From positions 11,243 to 75,242 of the forward strand of contig JAVBJV010000021.1 in assembly GCA_031546815.1 (NCBI GenBank): a stretch of DNA of 64,000 nucleotides, in the 5' to 3' direction. Below, in pieces: positions 15,247 to 24,284 of this stretch. The DNA is from JAVBJV01 sp031546815 (GTDB lineage Bacteria; Pseudomonadota; Alphaproteobacteria; Acetobacterales; Acetobacteraceae). How positions within the stretch are numbered: position 1 is the first letter of the stretch; each line of letters opens with the position of its first letter. The notes under the pieces were generated by a model. That model was not told the DNA's origin. It saw only the letters and a list, made by a program, of their open reading frames with translations, and searched no databases. The position numbers were made by a program, and so were the translations under genes.

Positions 15247-16355
15247 GGCAGGAATGCTTTCAGAATTTCACGGTATGCTGCACTCAGCGCCCGCATCTCG
15301 TCCACCGGAATACACTCGTCCACCTGATGCATGGTGCTGCCGACCAGCCCGAATTCGGCCACCGGCGCGTACAGCGCGATAAACCGCGCATCCGACGTGC
15401 CGCCCCCCGTATCCAGCTTCGGCGCAACACCCGTCGCGCACTGCACGGCGCCTGCCAGCCGGTTTACCAGATCTCCGGGCTGGGTCAGGAACGCCTCGCC
15501 CGAGATCGATACATCCAGATCGAACCGCTCCGCATACTGCGCCAGCGTGGCGCGCAACCAGGCGTGCAGGTCCTTGCCCCGGTGCAGGTCGTTGAAGCGG
15601 ATATTCAGTTTTGCCGAGGCGCTGGCCGGAATCACGTTGGTTGCCGGATTTCCCACATCCACACTGGTGACCTGCAACGTCGTCGCCTCGAACCACTCGG
15701 TCCCGGCATCGACCGGGGCCGCGGTCAGCGCCACCAGCGCACGCACCAAGCGGTGCACAGGGTTGTCGGCCTTGTGCGGATAGGCGCTGTGCCCCTGCCG
15801 CCCGTGCACGGTGATCCGCGCATTCATGCTGCCGCGACGGCCGATCTTGATGGTGTCGCCCAGCGAAACCTTGCACGTGGGTTCCCCCACCACACAAAAA
15901 TCGGGGACCTGGTCGTTGGCGGCCATCCAGTCGAGCACCTTCACCGTGCCATCGACCGCATCGCCCTCCTCGTCCCCCGTAATCAGCAGGCTGATCGACC
16001 CATCGGTCGGGCCGTGGTCCTCCACCGCCGCGATGAACGCCGCGATGTTGCCCTTCATGTCGCAGGCACCGCGCCCATACAGCTTGCCGTCGCGCACATC
16101 ACCCAAGAACGGGTCGGCGCTCCAGCCACTGGTGCCGGGCGGCACCACATCGGTGTGCCCGGCATAGCAGAAATGAAACCCACCCGTGCCACGGCGCGCA
16201 AACAGGTTCGGCACGTCGCCGAACGGCAGCCGCCAGATGGTGAAGCCCAGCGCGGCCAGCTTGTCCGCCAGCACGTCCTGCGCCCCCGCATCGACCGGTG
16301 TCACCGATGGACACCGGATCAACGCCTGCGCCAGTGGCAACGGGTCGGTCATCAT
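15243..16355 (-). CDS. dapE: Succinyl-diaminopimelate desuccinylase
   Basis: DapE releases succinate from N-succinyl-LL-diaminopimelate in the succinylase route to lysine and peptidoglycan. The 370-residue protein is an M20 di-zinc hydrolase: CYAGHTDVVPPG near residue 64 (His and Asp ligands), GRGACDMKG near 95, TGDEEGDA near 126 (catalytic Glu) and STMHQVDECI near the end. The ATG at 16355 directly follows the dapD stop; a second ATG is the next codon. Together with dapD this shows which pathway variant the cell uses. Confidence 0.95.
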   Translation of the reverse strand: MMTDPLPLAQALIRCPSVTPVDAGAQDVLADKLAALGFTIWRLPFGDVPNLFARRGTGGFHFCYAGHTDVVPPGTSGWSADPFLGDVRDGKLYGRGACDMKGNIAAFIAAVEDHGPTDGSISLLITGDEEGDAVDGTVKVLDWMAANDQVPDFCVVGEPTCKVSLGDTIKIGRRGSMNARITVHGRQGHSAYPHKADNPVHRLVRALVALTAAPVDAGTEWFEATTLQVTSVDVGNPATNVIPASASAKLNIRFNDLHRGKDLHAWLRATLAQYAERFDLDVSISGEAFLTQPGDLVNRLAGAVQCATGVAPKLDTGGGTSDARFIALYAPVAEFGLVGSTMHQVDECIPVDEMRALSAAYREILKAFLP

Positions 16356-17195
16356 TCAGTCTCGCAGCAATTCGTTGATCGAGGTCTTCGAACGCGTGCG
16401 TTCGTCCACCCGCTTCACGATCACCGCACACGCCAGCGACGGACCTGGCGTGCCATCGGCCAGTGGCTTGCCCGGCAGAGAACCCGGCACCACCACGGAA
16501 TAAGCCGGCACACGGCCCATGAAGACCTCGCCCGTCGCGCGATCAATAATCTTCGTTGACGCGCCGAGGAACACGCCCATCGACAGCACGGCCCCCGTTT
16601 CGACGATCACGCCTTCGGCCACTTCGCTGCGCGCACCGATGAAGCAGTTGTCTTCAATCACCACCGGGCTGGCCTGCAGCGGTTCCAGCACACCGCCGAT
16701 CCCGACCCCGCCCGAGATATGGCAGTTCTTGCCGATCTGCGCACAGGACCCCACCGTCGCCCAGGTGTCGATCATCGTGCCACTGTCTACATAGGCACCG
16801 ACGTTCACGAAGCTCGGCATCAGCACCACGCCCGGCGCGACATAGGCCGAACGGCGCACCACTGCCCCCGGCACCGCGCGGAAGCCAGCTTCGCGGAAAC
16901 GGTTCTCGCCCCAGCCTTCGAACTTCATCGGCACCTTGTCCCAGACCGGCGCGCCACCGGCGCCACCCATCGGGACCGAATCCTGCAGACGGAACGACAG
17001 CAGCACGGCCTTTTTCAACCAGTCGTTAACAATCCAGCCGCTCGCACCTGGTTCAGCCACGCGCATCTTGCCAGAATCGAGTAGCCCGAGAGCCCCCTCG
17101 ATCGCGTCGCGCACATCCTTACCAGCAGCGGGAGACACGGTATCGCGTGCATCCCACAAAGTTTCGATCTGCAGTTTCAGTGCGTTTCCAGTCAT
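16356..17195 (-). CDS. dapD: Tetrahydrodipicolinate N-succinyltransferase
   Basis: DapD transfers succinyl from succinyl-CoA to tetrahydrodipicolinate. The 279-residue product has an N-terminal helical region (1-100) and a left-handed beta-helix of hexapeptide repeats from about 108 (YVAPGVVLMPSFVNVGAYVD). It opens the dapD-dapE-membrane pair operon. The 136-base gap to the divergent cyclase gene must hold both promoters; I see no confident boxes there. Confidence 0.95.
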   Translation of the reverse strand: MTGNALKLQIETLWDARDTVSPAAGKDVRDAIEGALGLLDSGKMRVAEPGASGWIVNDWLKKAVLLSFRLQDSVPMGGAGGAPVWDKVPMKFEGWGENRFREAGFRAVPGAVVRRSAYVAPGVVLMPSFVNVGAYVDSGTMIDTWATVGSCAQIGKNCHISGGVGIGGVLEPLQASPVVIEDNCFIGARSEVAEGVIVETGAVLSMGVFLGASTKIIDRATGEVFMGRVPAYSVVVPGSLPGKPLADGTPGPSLACAVIVKRVDERTRSKTSINELLRD

Positions 17196-17331
17196 TTACG
17201 GTTCCCGTCGAAATATCTGCCGGGACCATGCAGAGGGGTTGCGTGGCTGTCAACGAACCTCCCGGCAATGATTTACGGTTTATTCAGAGTTGGCTGTTTG
17301 AATGGCTGCAGTTTCCCAAAGGTAGAAAGCC

Positions 17332-18711
17332 ATGGCTGCGCAAACTCAACTGGCCCCGATGCCGCCGCCGACTACAGCTGAGGCCTTGTGCAGCGCGCTT
17401 CTGGACAGCCGCCAGCGCTGGAAAGACCTTGTCAGCATGACGGCGGATCTCGCCTTCGAGGTGGATCTGCGCGGCTGCTTTACCTTTGTCGCCCCCGATG
17501 TTGCGCTGGGCTGGCAGTCCAGCACGCTGCTGGGATGTGAATCGCAGATGCTGCTGGATACGGATGCCGCCATCAACCCGTTCCGCCTGCTGGCCCCGGC
17601 GCGCGATCTGCGCACATTCCTGCGCCGTGGTGACGGCAGTTGGGCCAGTTGCAGCGTGGCCGTTGCACCGCTGCTCGACAAGAACGGCGCATTGACCGGG
17701 TTGCGCGGCGTTGCGCGCGATATTTCATCCGAAGACCACACCGCCACAGAAGCCGCCGCCACACTGCGCCGCGCGGCGCTGGTGGACCATATCCTCACCT
17801 CGATGCACCGGGCCGTCATGGCGCCCGAGATGATGAAGATCGTCCTCGATGCGCTGCTGTCCGCGCTTGGCGCCGATGGTGCCATGGTGCTGGAAGCCTC
17901 GCGCGATGTGCCGCCCGTGCTGCACCATGTCGGCGTTTCGGCCGATCTGATTCTGCGCGAAGCCTCGGCCCTGATCATGGCGACCGAGAACGTTCCCCGC
18001 ACATGGACGACCGAACAGGGTGCCAGCATGATCGCCGTGAACTGCCGCCCGCGCTTCGGGTGCCAGACGGGGCTGGTGGTCTGGCGCAATACCAGTCTGC
18101 GCCCCTGGAACAACGACGATATGGCGACGATATCGTCCGTGGTCACACTGGTGCGCATGACGCTGGAACACGAAACCATGCAGCGCGAAATGTTCCGCCA
18201 GGCATGGACAGATCCGCTGACCGGGCTGCTGAACCGCCGGTCCTTCTACGAAGAACTTGATCGCCGTTTCTCGCGTCTGGACCGTAACCTTCAGCCGGGC
18301 ACGCTGCTTTATATCGACCTGGATAATTTCAAACCAATCAACGACAAGTTCGGCCACGATGTGGGCGACGAGGCGCTGTGCTCGATCGCCGCGCTGCTGC
18401 GCCAGACCGTGCGCCCAACCGACCTGATCGCCCGGCTGGGCGGCGACGAATTCGTTATCTGGATGGACAATGCCGACCACTTCGTAGCCGCAGAACGTGC
18501 CGCAGCACTGTGTCACGACATCCCCCGGCTGGTCGGCGAACTTGGCGACACGCCGGGCATTCAGATCACTGCCTCCATCGGTATCGCGGAGCGTTTACCC
18601 AACAGCAAAGAAGACACACCACATTTTCTGCATCGCGCAGACCAGGCCATGTATGCGGCAAAACGCAGCGGCCCCGGGCGCTGGTTTACAGCAAAGAATT
18701 ATACACCATGA
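17332..18711 (+). CDS. PAS-GAF-GGDEF diguanylate cyclase
   Basis: This 459-residue signalling protein probably makes cyclic di-GMP. A PAS-like sensor covers about 25-135 and a GAF-like region about 150-285, followed by a helix and the GGDEF domain (about 295-455) starting at TDPLTGLLNRRSF. The active-site GGDEF is intact, and an RPTD inhibitory site lies five residues before it, so product feedback is expected. No membrane span or EAL domain is seen. Its TGA overlaps the next gene's ATG by four bases (ATGA), so the two proteins are made together. Confidence 0.92.
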   Translation: MAAQTQLAPMPPPTTAEALCSALLDSRQRWKDLVSMTADLAFEVDLRGCFTFVAPDVALGWQSSTLLGCESQMLLDTDAAINPFRLLAPARDLRTFLRRGDGSWASCSVAVAPLLDKNGALTGLRGVARDISSEDHTATEAAATLRRAALVDHILTSMHRAVMAPEMMKIVLDALLSALGADGAMVLEASRDVPPVLHHVGVSADLILREASALIMATENVPRTWTTEQGASMIAVNCRPRFGCQTGLVVWRNTSLRPWNNDDMATISSVVTLVRMTLEHETMQREMFRQAWTDPLTGLLNRRSFYEELDRRFSRLDRNLQPGTLLYIDLDNFKPINDKFGHDVGDEALCSIAALLRQTVRPTDLIARLGGDEFVIWMDNADHFVAAERAAALCHDIPRLVGELGDTPGIQITASIGIAERLPNSKEDTPHFLHRADQAMYAAKRSGPGRWFTAKNYTP

Positions 18712-19928
18712 CCTCTGCAGACCTTCGATTTCCAGACACGCCTCCGCCAGATTCCCTGAATGCCATGGCCAGGCACGTTGTTCGCAATGGCAGCCAGAAC
18801 GATCGTGCTGCCCTTGCGACCCGCAGCGACCTCGCGCCCGAATGGCTGGTTGTTCTCGCCGCCGACAGCCATCCAGACGTGCGCGAGGCCGTTGCGGCAA
18901 ACTCCGCCACCCCCGCCCAGGTGGACAAGATCCTGGCCCACGACCCGAACGAACAGGTGCGCGTGGTGCTGGCCGGGAAAATTGCGGCGCTCAGCCCGCA
19001 TATGCCGCACGACATTCACGTGCGACTGGAAAGCATGGCGTGGCAGACCCTGTCGCAACTGGTGCAGGACACCGCCGCCCGGGTACGCGCCGCCATCGCC
19101 GATGTCGTCAAATCGATGCCCGATGCGCCGCACACCCTGATCGTCGCGCTGGCCAACGATACCGACATGTCGGTCGCCGATCCGGTCATCCGGCTGTCTC
19201 CGCTGTTAAGCGACGACGACCTGCTGACGTTGATTTCCAATTCCTCGACCGCGGTGAACATCGCCGTTGCTAACCGCGTTGACCTTGGGGCGGCAATCTC
19301 GGACGCGCTGGTCGAGACGCAGGACGTCACCGTCATCACAGAACTGCTGAACAACACCTCGGCCGCGATCCGCGAAGAAACGCTGGATGGGCTGATCGGG
19401 CAGGCGGCACAGCGTCTATGCTGGCAGAAGCCGCTGGCCAACCGGCCCTTCCTGTCCCCGCGCGCGGCGCGCGCCCTGTCGGACGTCGTGACCGAGGAAG
19501 TGCTGCACCTGCTGGCCGAACGCACCGATCTGGATCACGACGTGTCGGAGGAAATCCGCCAGCGTCTGAACGTGCAGAACGACGCCATCGCCGAAGCCGC
19601 CGAGGAAACCTGCAACGGCAAGCTCGAAGCGCAGGTCATGGCCTCGATCCATCTGGGGGAACGCCAGCGGCTGGTGAATGTGCTGGCGAAAGCGGCGCAT
19701 GTGCCAAGCTCGGCGGTGGAATACGCGGCCAGCCTGCGCAGTGCGAAATCGCTGGTAGCGCTGTGCTGGCATGCCGGGTTCAGTATGAAGATCGCCACGG
19801 CGCTGCAAAGCGTGCTGGGCCGCCTGTCGCCCGACGCCATTCTGAAGCCGGCGCCCAATGGCAGCTATCCGTTACTAGCCAGCGAAATGCGCTGGCAGAT
19901 CGACTTCCTGCTGCGCCGGGAACAGTGA
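18708..19928 (+). CDS. DUF2336 domain protein, coupled to the diguanylate cyclase
   Basis: A 406-residue protein of the alphaproteobacterial DUF2336 family. It is built of repeated helical units resembling HEAT repeats, for example APEWLVVLAADSHPDVREAV near residue 50 and repeated NxS/D-type turns. The family has no agreed activity. The ATGA overlap with the cyclase suggests it is a partner or effector in the same cyclic di-GMP circuit; that is inference. The gene ends 25 bases before repeat R4. Confidence 0.85.
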   Translation: MTSADLRFPDTPPPDSLNAMARHVVRNGSQNDRAALATRSDLAPEWLVVLAADSHPDVREAVAANSATPAQVDKILAHDPNEQVRVVLAGKIAALSPHMPHDIHVRLESMAWQTLSQLVQDTAARVRAAIADVVKSMPDAPHTLIVALANDTDMSVADPVIRLSPLLSDDDLLTLISNSSTAVNIAVANRVDLGAAISDALVETQDVTVITELLNNTSAAIREETLDGLIGQAAQRLCWQKPLANRPFLSPRAARALSDVVTEEVLHLLAERTDLDHDVSEEIRQRLNVQNDAIAEAAEETCNGKLEAQVMASIHLGERQRLVNVLAKAAHVPSSAVEYAASLRSAKSLVALCWHAGFSMKIATALQSVLGRLSPDAILKPAPNGSYPLLASEMRWQIDFLLRREQ

Positions 19929-19953
19929 GCCGCACTCACCCGCTTTCTCATGA

Positions 19954-20101
19954 TGAGATCGTTCGAGAGTGCGCTGTGATGAGTCGTATGATGGTGCTTT
20001 CCGAGACCCGGCGCGCAGCGGGCTTAAAGGCCCGTGAGCACCGGAAGTGCAGGAAAGTGCCGTCAGACGGCCATCACAGGTAGCGCTATCGGGCGATCTC
20101 A
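19954..20101 (+). repeat. Palindromic repeat element R4
   Basis: The longest copy (148 bp). The arms TGAGATCG (19954-19961) and CGATCTCA (ending 20101) pair perfectly at the tip. The core hairpin is CGGGC-TTAAAG-GCCCG. The TCA at the right tip is the stop codon (TGA) of minus-strand argB. It fills the convergent gap between the DUF2336 gene and argB; no other terminator is visible there. Confidence 0.85.
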
Positions 20102-20995
20102 GGAACGGATCAGCGTGCCGTAGCCACCGTCCGTGAACAGTTCCAGAAGACAGGCGTGCGGCACGCGGCCGTCCAGAATGACTGCCCCCTTCACACCGCG
20201 CTTCACCGCATCAACACAGGTTTCCACCTTGGGAATCATGCCGCCAGTGATGGTCTCGTCGTCCAGACGGTTCTGCACGTCCTGTAGGGTCATGTCCTGG
20301 ATGAAGTTCTTGTTCTTGTCCATCACGCCGTCCACGTCGGTCAGCATCAGCAGCCGCGTTGCGCCCAGCGCACCGGCAACCGCCCCCGCCACCGTGTCGG
20401 CGTTGATGTTATAGGTCTGGCCGTCTTCGCCCATGCCCACCGGCGCAATCACCGGGATCAGGCCTGCACCGGTCAGCGCGTGGATCACGCGGACATCGAC
20501 GCTTTCCACTTCGCCCACATAGCCCAGATCGAGCACGCGTTCGATGTTGCTGTCAGGGTCTTTCTTCGTGCGGCGCAGCTTGCGCGCGCGGATCAGCCCG
20601 CCATCCTTGCCGCAGATACCAACCGCCAGCGCGCCGGCCTTGTTGATCAGCCCGGCAACCTGCTTGTTCACCGTGCCGGCCAGCACCATTTCGACCACTT
20701 CGACCATCGCGGCGTCGGTCACCCGCAAGCCGTCGACGAAGTTCGACTGAATGGCCAGGCGCTTCAGCATCGCGTTGATCTGCGGTCCGCCACCATGAAC
20801 CACCACCGGGTTCACGCCGATCTGCTTCAGCACGGCAATGTCGGCCCCGAATGTCTGGGCGAGATCTTCCTCGCCCATCGCGTGGCCGCCGTATTTCACC
20901 ACCACCGTCGCACCTGCATAACGGCGCAGGAACGGCATCGCCTGGCTCAGTATACGGGCCTGTTCGCGGGCTGCTTCCTTTGTCGCGTGATCCAT
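20099..20995 (-). CDS. argB: Acetylglutamate kinase
   Basis: ArgB phosphorylates N-acetylglutamate, producing the substrate of ArgC (gene at 241). The 298-residue protein shows the amino-acid kinase motifs VVKYGGHAMG near residue 32, VVHGGGPQIN near 67 and NINADTVAGAVA near 195. I chose the ATG at 20995 because a GAGG site lies seven bases upstream; another ATG at 21007 is in frame. The TGA stop is the tip of repeat R4's right arm, and repeat R5 lies between argB and the upstream engB. Confidence 0.95.
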   Translation of the reverse strand: MDHATKEAAREQARILSQAMPFLRRYAGATVVVKYGGHAMGEEDLAQTFGADIAVLKQIGVNPVVVHGGGPQINAMLKRLAIQSNFVDGLRVTDAAMVEVVEMVLAGTVNKQVAGLINKAGALAVGICGKDGGLIRARKLRRTKKDPDSNIERVLDLGYVGEVESVDVRVIHALTGAGLIPVIAPVGMGEDGQTYNINADTVAGAVAGALGATRLLMLTDVDGVMDKNKNFIQDMTLQDVQNRLDDETITGGMIPKVETCVDAVKRGVKGAVILDGRVPHACLLELFTDGGYGTLIRS

Positions 20996-21070
20996 GTGTC
21001 GCCTCATTGCAATACGGGGTCCGCGCGGGTGGTAGGACCGCACGCGGTGCAGGTCAAGCGCCCGGGCCTT

Positions 21071-21213
21071 GGCTGTATCGACATTCAGTTCAGGCTAAGC
21101 CGAAAATGGTGCTTATCGAGAACCGGAGCGGAGCGGATTTTTGAGTCCGTGAGCACCGGAAGCGCAGAGAAGTGCCGTTTGCAGGCCAGTCTGGGCTGAA
21201 TGTCGATACAGCC
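21071..21213 (+). repeat. Palindromic repeat element R5
   Basis: The arms GGCTGTATCGACATTCAG (from 21071) and CTGAATGTCGATACAGCC (ending 21213) are perfect complements over 18 bases, the best preserved tip of the family. The core hairpin CGGAT/GTCCG needs one U-G wobble in plus-strand RNA. The last base is the first base of the engB stop (21213-21215). Unlike R2-R4 it lies between two minus-strand genes, engB and argB. Confidence 0.87.
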
Positions 21214-21887
21214 TAGATCAGGGCGGCGATCTCGGCCCTCAATTCAGGAATACCGCTGCCCTTGGCACTGCTGGTGACGATCACGTCCGGGTGCGCCGCC
21301 GCATGGGCACGCGCCAGCCCGGTCACTTCCGTCAGACGCTTGGCCAGCGCTGTGGGCTTTGCACCGTCGGCCTTGGTCAGCACCAGCTGGAACGTCACCG
21401 CCGCCTTGTCGAGCAGTTCCATCACCGCCAGATCCGCGGGTTTGGTCTCGATCCGCGCATCCAGCAGCAGCAGCACGCGGCGCAGATTGGGGCGACCGCG
21501 CAGGTAATCAAACATCAGGCCCTGCCACTCTTCCTTGATCTCGCGCGGGGCCTGCGCATAGCCGTAGCCCGGCATATCTACCAGCATCAGCCGCCCGCTG
21601 AGGTCGAAGAAGTTCAGCTGCCGTGTGCGACCCGGCTGTGCCGAGGCACGCGCCAGCATGTGCTGGCCCGTCAGCGCGTTCAGCAGTGTCGACTTGCCGA
21701 CATTCGACCGGCCCGCAAAGGCGATTTCCGGCATATCGAAGAACGGCAGGTTCGAGAGCTGCGTCGCCGCCGTCTTGAATGTGCACGCGCCTGCGAACAG
21801 CACGCGCCCTGCCTCGATCTGTTCGGGGGAGCGAACGCGGCTGACCGCAAAGGGATCAGCCGCGTTGTTGTTTTGGCCACTACTCAT
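21213..21887 (-). CDS. engB: Ribosome biogenesis GTPase YihA/YsxC
   Basis: EngB is an essential GTPase for assembly of the large ribosomal subunit. In the 224-residue protein the G1 motif GRSNVGKST is near residue 61, G3 is DMPGYGYA near 107 and G4 is TKAD near 172. It follows yidC with a three-base gap, so it is the last gene of the rpmH-rnpA-yidD-yidC-engB transcript. The first 20 residues (MSSGQNNNAADPF) are polar and probably flexible. Its TAG stop begins on the final base of repeat R5. Confidence 0.95.
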   Translation of the reverse strand: MSSGQNNNAADPFAVSRVRSPEQIEAGRVLFAGACTFKTAATQLSNLPFFDMPEIAFAGRSNVGKSTLLNALTGQHMLARASAQPGRTRQLNFFDLSGRLMLVDMPGYGYAQAPREIKEEWQGLMFDYLRGRPNLRRVLLLLDARIETKPADLAVMELLDKAAVTFQLVLTKADGAKPTALAKRLTEVTGLARAHAAAHPDVIVTSSAKGSGIPELRAEIAALI

Positions 21888-21890
21888 GGA

Positions 21891-23633
21891 TCAGGCCGAT
21901 ACCTTGCCCGGTTTCCCGACGCTGGTCTGACGCATGATGTACCACTGCTGCGCAATCGACAGCAGGTTGTTCCATGTCCAGTAGATCACCAGCCCGGCCG
22001 GGAAGCCCGCCAGCATGAAGGTGAACACGATGGGCATCCACTGGAAGATCTTCGCCTGCACCGGATCGGGCGGCGCCGGGTTCAGGCGCTGTTGCAGGAA
22101 CATGGTGATCCCCATCAGCAGCGGCCAGATGCCCATATGCAGCCAGTTGGAATACGCCGACGGATCGAACGGGATCAGTCCGAACAGGTTGAACACGTTG
22201 GTGGGGTCGATCGCCGACAGATCCTTGATCCAGCCAAAGAACGGCGCATGGCGCATTTCGATGGTAACGAACAGCACCTTATACAGCGAGAAGAACACCG
22301 GAATCTGGATCAGGATCGGCAGACAGCCCGATGCCGGGTTGACCTTCTCGGACTTGTAGAGCGCCATCATCTCGCGCTGCAGGCCCTGTGCGTCGTCGCC
22401 GAAGCGGGTCTTCAGCTCCTGCATCTTGGGCGCCAGCAGCTTCATCTTCGACATCGACTTGTAGGACTTGTTCGCCAGCGGGAAGAACAGGATCTTCACC
22501 AGCAGGGTGAACGCGATGATCGCGATGCCAAAATTGCCGGTCAGTTTGAACAGCCAGTCGATCGCGTAGAAGAACGGCTTGGTCAGGAAATAGAACCAGC
22601 CAAAGTCGATCGCCTTGTCGAAGTTCGGCACGTTATACGTGTCGCGGATATGATCCAGCGTGCGCACTTCCTTGGCGCCCGCGAACACCCGCAGCGATGT
22701 TTCCTGCGTGGCACCCGGCGCAATCGCCGTGGTGTCGCGCGCGATGTCCACCTGGAAACGGTCGGCACCGGCTTCGCTGACATGGCGATACGCAAAGCGT
22801 GTCGTCGCCTGCTGATCGGGGATCAGCGCGGCCAGCCAATATTTGTCTGTAATGCCCGCCCAGCCACCAACACTGGTGCCTTCGAAGCCCGGGCCGCCGT
22901 CGCGCTTCTTCGCTTCGTCGCGCACGTTCGAATAGCTGTGTTCCTGCAGCGTGCCGTTCAGCACGCCGGTCATGCCTTCGTGCAGAATGGTATAGCCCGC
23001 AGTGTGCGGCAGATATTCACGACGGATGCGCGCCCACGGCGTCAGCTGCACAGGTTCCGACCCGTTATTGATCACGCGCTGCTGCACGCCGATCAGGTAG
23101 TCGGGTTCCATCTTCAGCGCAATCTCGAACCGCAGGCCCGCACCGTTTTCCCAGAACAGCGTGACCGGCTGCGTGGGGGACAGGGTGGTGGCCGTCGCGC
23201 TCCAGACCGTATCGTTGTCGGGCACGCGCACGCCGGGAATGCCGGTCCAGCCGAACTGCGCGTAGTACGGCTTTTCGCGCCCTCGCGGTTCGAACAGATG
23301 CACGAACGACGAATTCGCCTCCAGCGTGTCGCGGTAGTTGCTGAGGACCAGATCATCCAGACGCGCGCCCAGCAGGCTGAGGCTGCCCGTGACGTTCGGC
23401 GATTCGATCTTCACGCGCGGCGCATTGAGCAGCGCGGTGGCGGTCGCCGTGCTGGCAGCATCGGGCACCACGCTGGGCGCGGGGCCAATGCCCGGCACGG
23501 CCGGGGCCTGTGTGGTTTGCGCAGTGGTCTGCTGCTGCACCGGAGCGGGCGCCGGTTTCGGAGCAAAATACTGGAACCCCAGCATGATGGCGACCGACAC
23601 GGCGATCGCAATAATCAAGTTCTTTTGTTCCAT
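21891..23633 (-). CDS. yidC: Membrane protein insertase YidC
   Basis: YidC inserts and folds inner-membrane proteins alone or with SecYEG. The 580-residue product has the Gram-negative form: an N-terminal transmembrane helix (LIIAIAVSVAIMLGFQYF, residues 5-22), a Pro/Ala/Gln-rich linker, a large periplasmic beta domain (about 70-350) and a C-terminal five-helix core from about 365. It is co-transcribed with yidD upstream and engB downstream. Confidence 0.97.
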   Translation of the reverse strand: MEQKNLIIAIAVSVAIMLGFQYFAPKPAPAPVQQQTTAQTTQAPAVPGIGPAPSVVPDAASTATATALLNAPRVKIESPNVTGSLSLLGARLDDLVLSNYRDTLEANSSFVHLFEPRGREKPYYAQFGWTGIPGVRVPDNDTVWSATATTLSPTQPVTLFWENGAGLRFEIALKMEPDYLIGVQQRVINNGSEPVQLTPWARIRREYLPHTAGYTILHEGMTGVLNGTLQEHSYSNVRDEAKKRDGGPGFEGTSVGGWAGITDKYWLAALIPDQQATTRFAYRHVSEAGADRFQVDIARDTTAIAPGATQETSLRVFAGAKEVRTLDHIRDTYNVPNFDKAIDFGWFYFLTKPFFYAIDWLFKLTGNFGIAIIAFTLLVKILFFPLANKSYKSMSKMKLLAPKMQELKTRFGDDAQGLQREMMALYKSEKVNPASGCLPILIQIPVFFSLYKVLFVTIEMRHAPFFGWIKDLSAIDPTNVFNLFGLIPFDPSAYSNWLHMGIWPLLMGITMFLQQRLNPAPPDPVQAKIFQWMPIVFTFMLAGFPAGLVIYWTWNNLLSIAQQWYIMRQTSVGKPGKVSA

Positions 23634-23647
23634 AGTCTCCGGTCCGG

Positions 23648-23911
23648 TCAGCGTGACGCACTGAGGCGTTGCGCACAGTCACAAGAATGGTTGCCGGGAA
23701 CGGGGTCGAACCCGCCCGCATGCCATGGGTTACAGCGCAGAATGCGCCGCGTGGAAAGGGCCGAGCCACGTATTGCACCGTGGGTGCGCAGAGCTTCGAT
23801 GGCGTAGTTGCTGCAGGTTGGCTCGAACCGGCAATGCGCACCGATGAATGGACGCAGCGTCCACTGATACACACGCACCGCCAGAACCAGAATTTCCGCT
23901 GCGATCTTCAT
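23648..23911 (-). CDS. yidD: Membrane protein insertion efficiency factor YidD
   Basis: YidD is a small inner-membrane-associated protein that helps YidC substrates insert. All family hallmarks are present in the 87 residues: an amphipathic N-terminus, then CRFEPTCSNYAIEAL, HG, RILRCNPWHAGGFDPVP. Its ATG overlaps the rnpA stop by four bases (ATGA), so it is coupled to RNase P protein synthesis. Confidence 0.94.
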   Translation of the reverse strand: MKIAAEILVLAVRVYQWTLRPFIGAHCRFEPTCSNYAIEALRTHGAIRGSALSTRRILRCNPWHAGGFDPVPGNHSCDCAQRLSASR

Positions 23912-24261
23912 GCGGCGGGATCTTTGGGCTGAGTGCGCTCCACAGCGCGCGCGACATCGTCGATCAGGGTGGTAAACCGCCGCCCACGAGTCGAGTCGCG
24001 GCCGATCAGCACGAAATCCATACCGGTGGGCGCGCCCTGGGCGAACAGCAGACGGGCGGCTTCTTTCAGCCGCCGGCGCGTGCGGTTGCGCACCACGGCA
24101 TTGCCGACTTTTTTCGTCACGGTAAAACCAAAACGCGCGGGGGCATTATCCCCGCGCGACAAGGCTTGCAGAACAAGCCCGGGCATTGCCGCCTTGCGGC
24201 CCTTCGCTGCCGCACGCAGGTATTCAGCGCGCTGCTTCAGCCGTTGAAGGGCGGCGGCCAT
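23908..24261 (-). CDS. rnpA: Ribonuclease P protein component
   Basis: RnpA is the protein subunit of RNase P, which trims the 5' ends of tRNAs. The 117-residue protein shows GFTVTKKVGNAVVRNRTRRRLKEAAR near residues 45-70 (the RNR motif binds RNA). It lies 23 bases after rpmH, the nearly universal order. The C-terminal tail (ERTQPKDPAA) overlaps the start of yidD. Confidence 0.95.
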   Translation of the reverse strand: MAAALQRLKQRAEYLRAAAKGRKAAMPGLVLQALSRGDNAPARFGFTVTKKVGNAVVRNRTRRRLKEAARLLFAQGAPTGMDFVLIGRDSTRGRRFTTLIDDVARAVERTQPKDPAA

Positions 24262-24284
24262 GGGCAGGTATCCCTGCCGTTCCG

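Noticed and set aside
19979..20083. Short peptide frames inside the palindromic repeats
   Set aside because: Frames reading through the repeats in several copies give similar Arg-rich peptides, but they follow the conserved RNA-like core and have no ribosome-binding site.
21291..23807. Very long open frame on the plus strand (over 800 codons)
   Set aside because: It is antisense to engB and yidC, whose family motifs are complete. Long antisense frames are common in GC-rich DNA, and the peptide resembles no protein.
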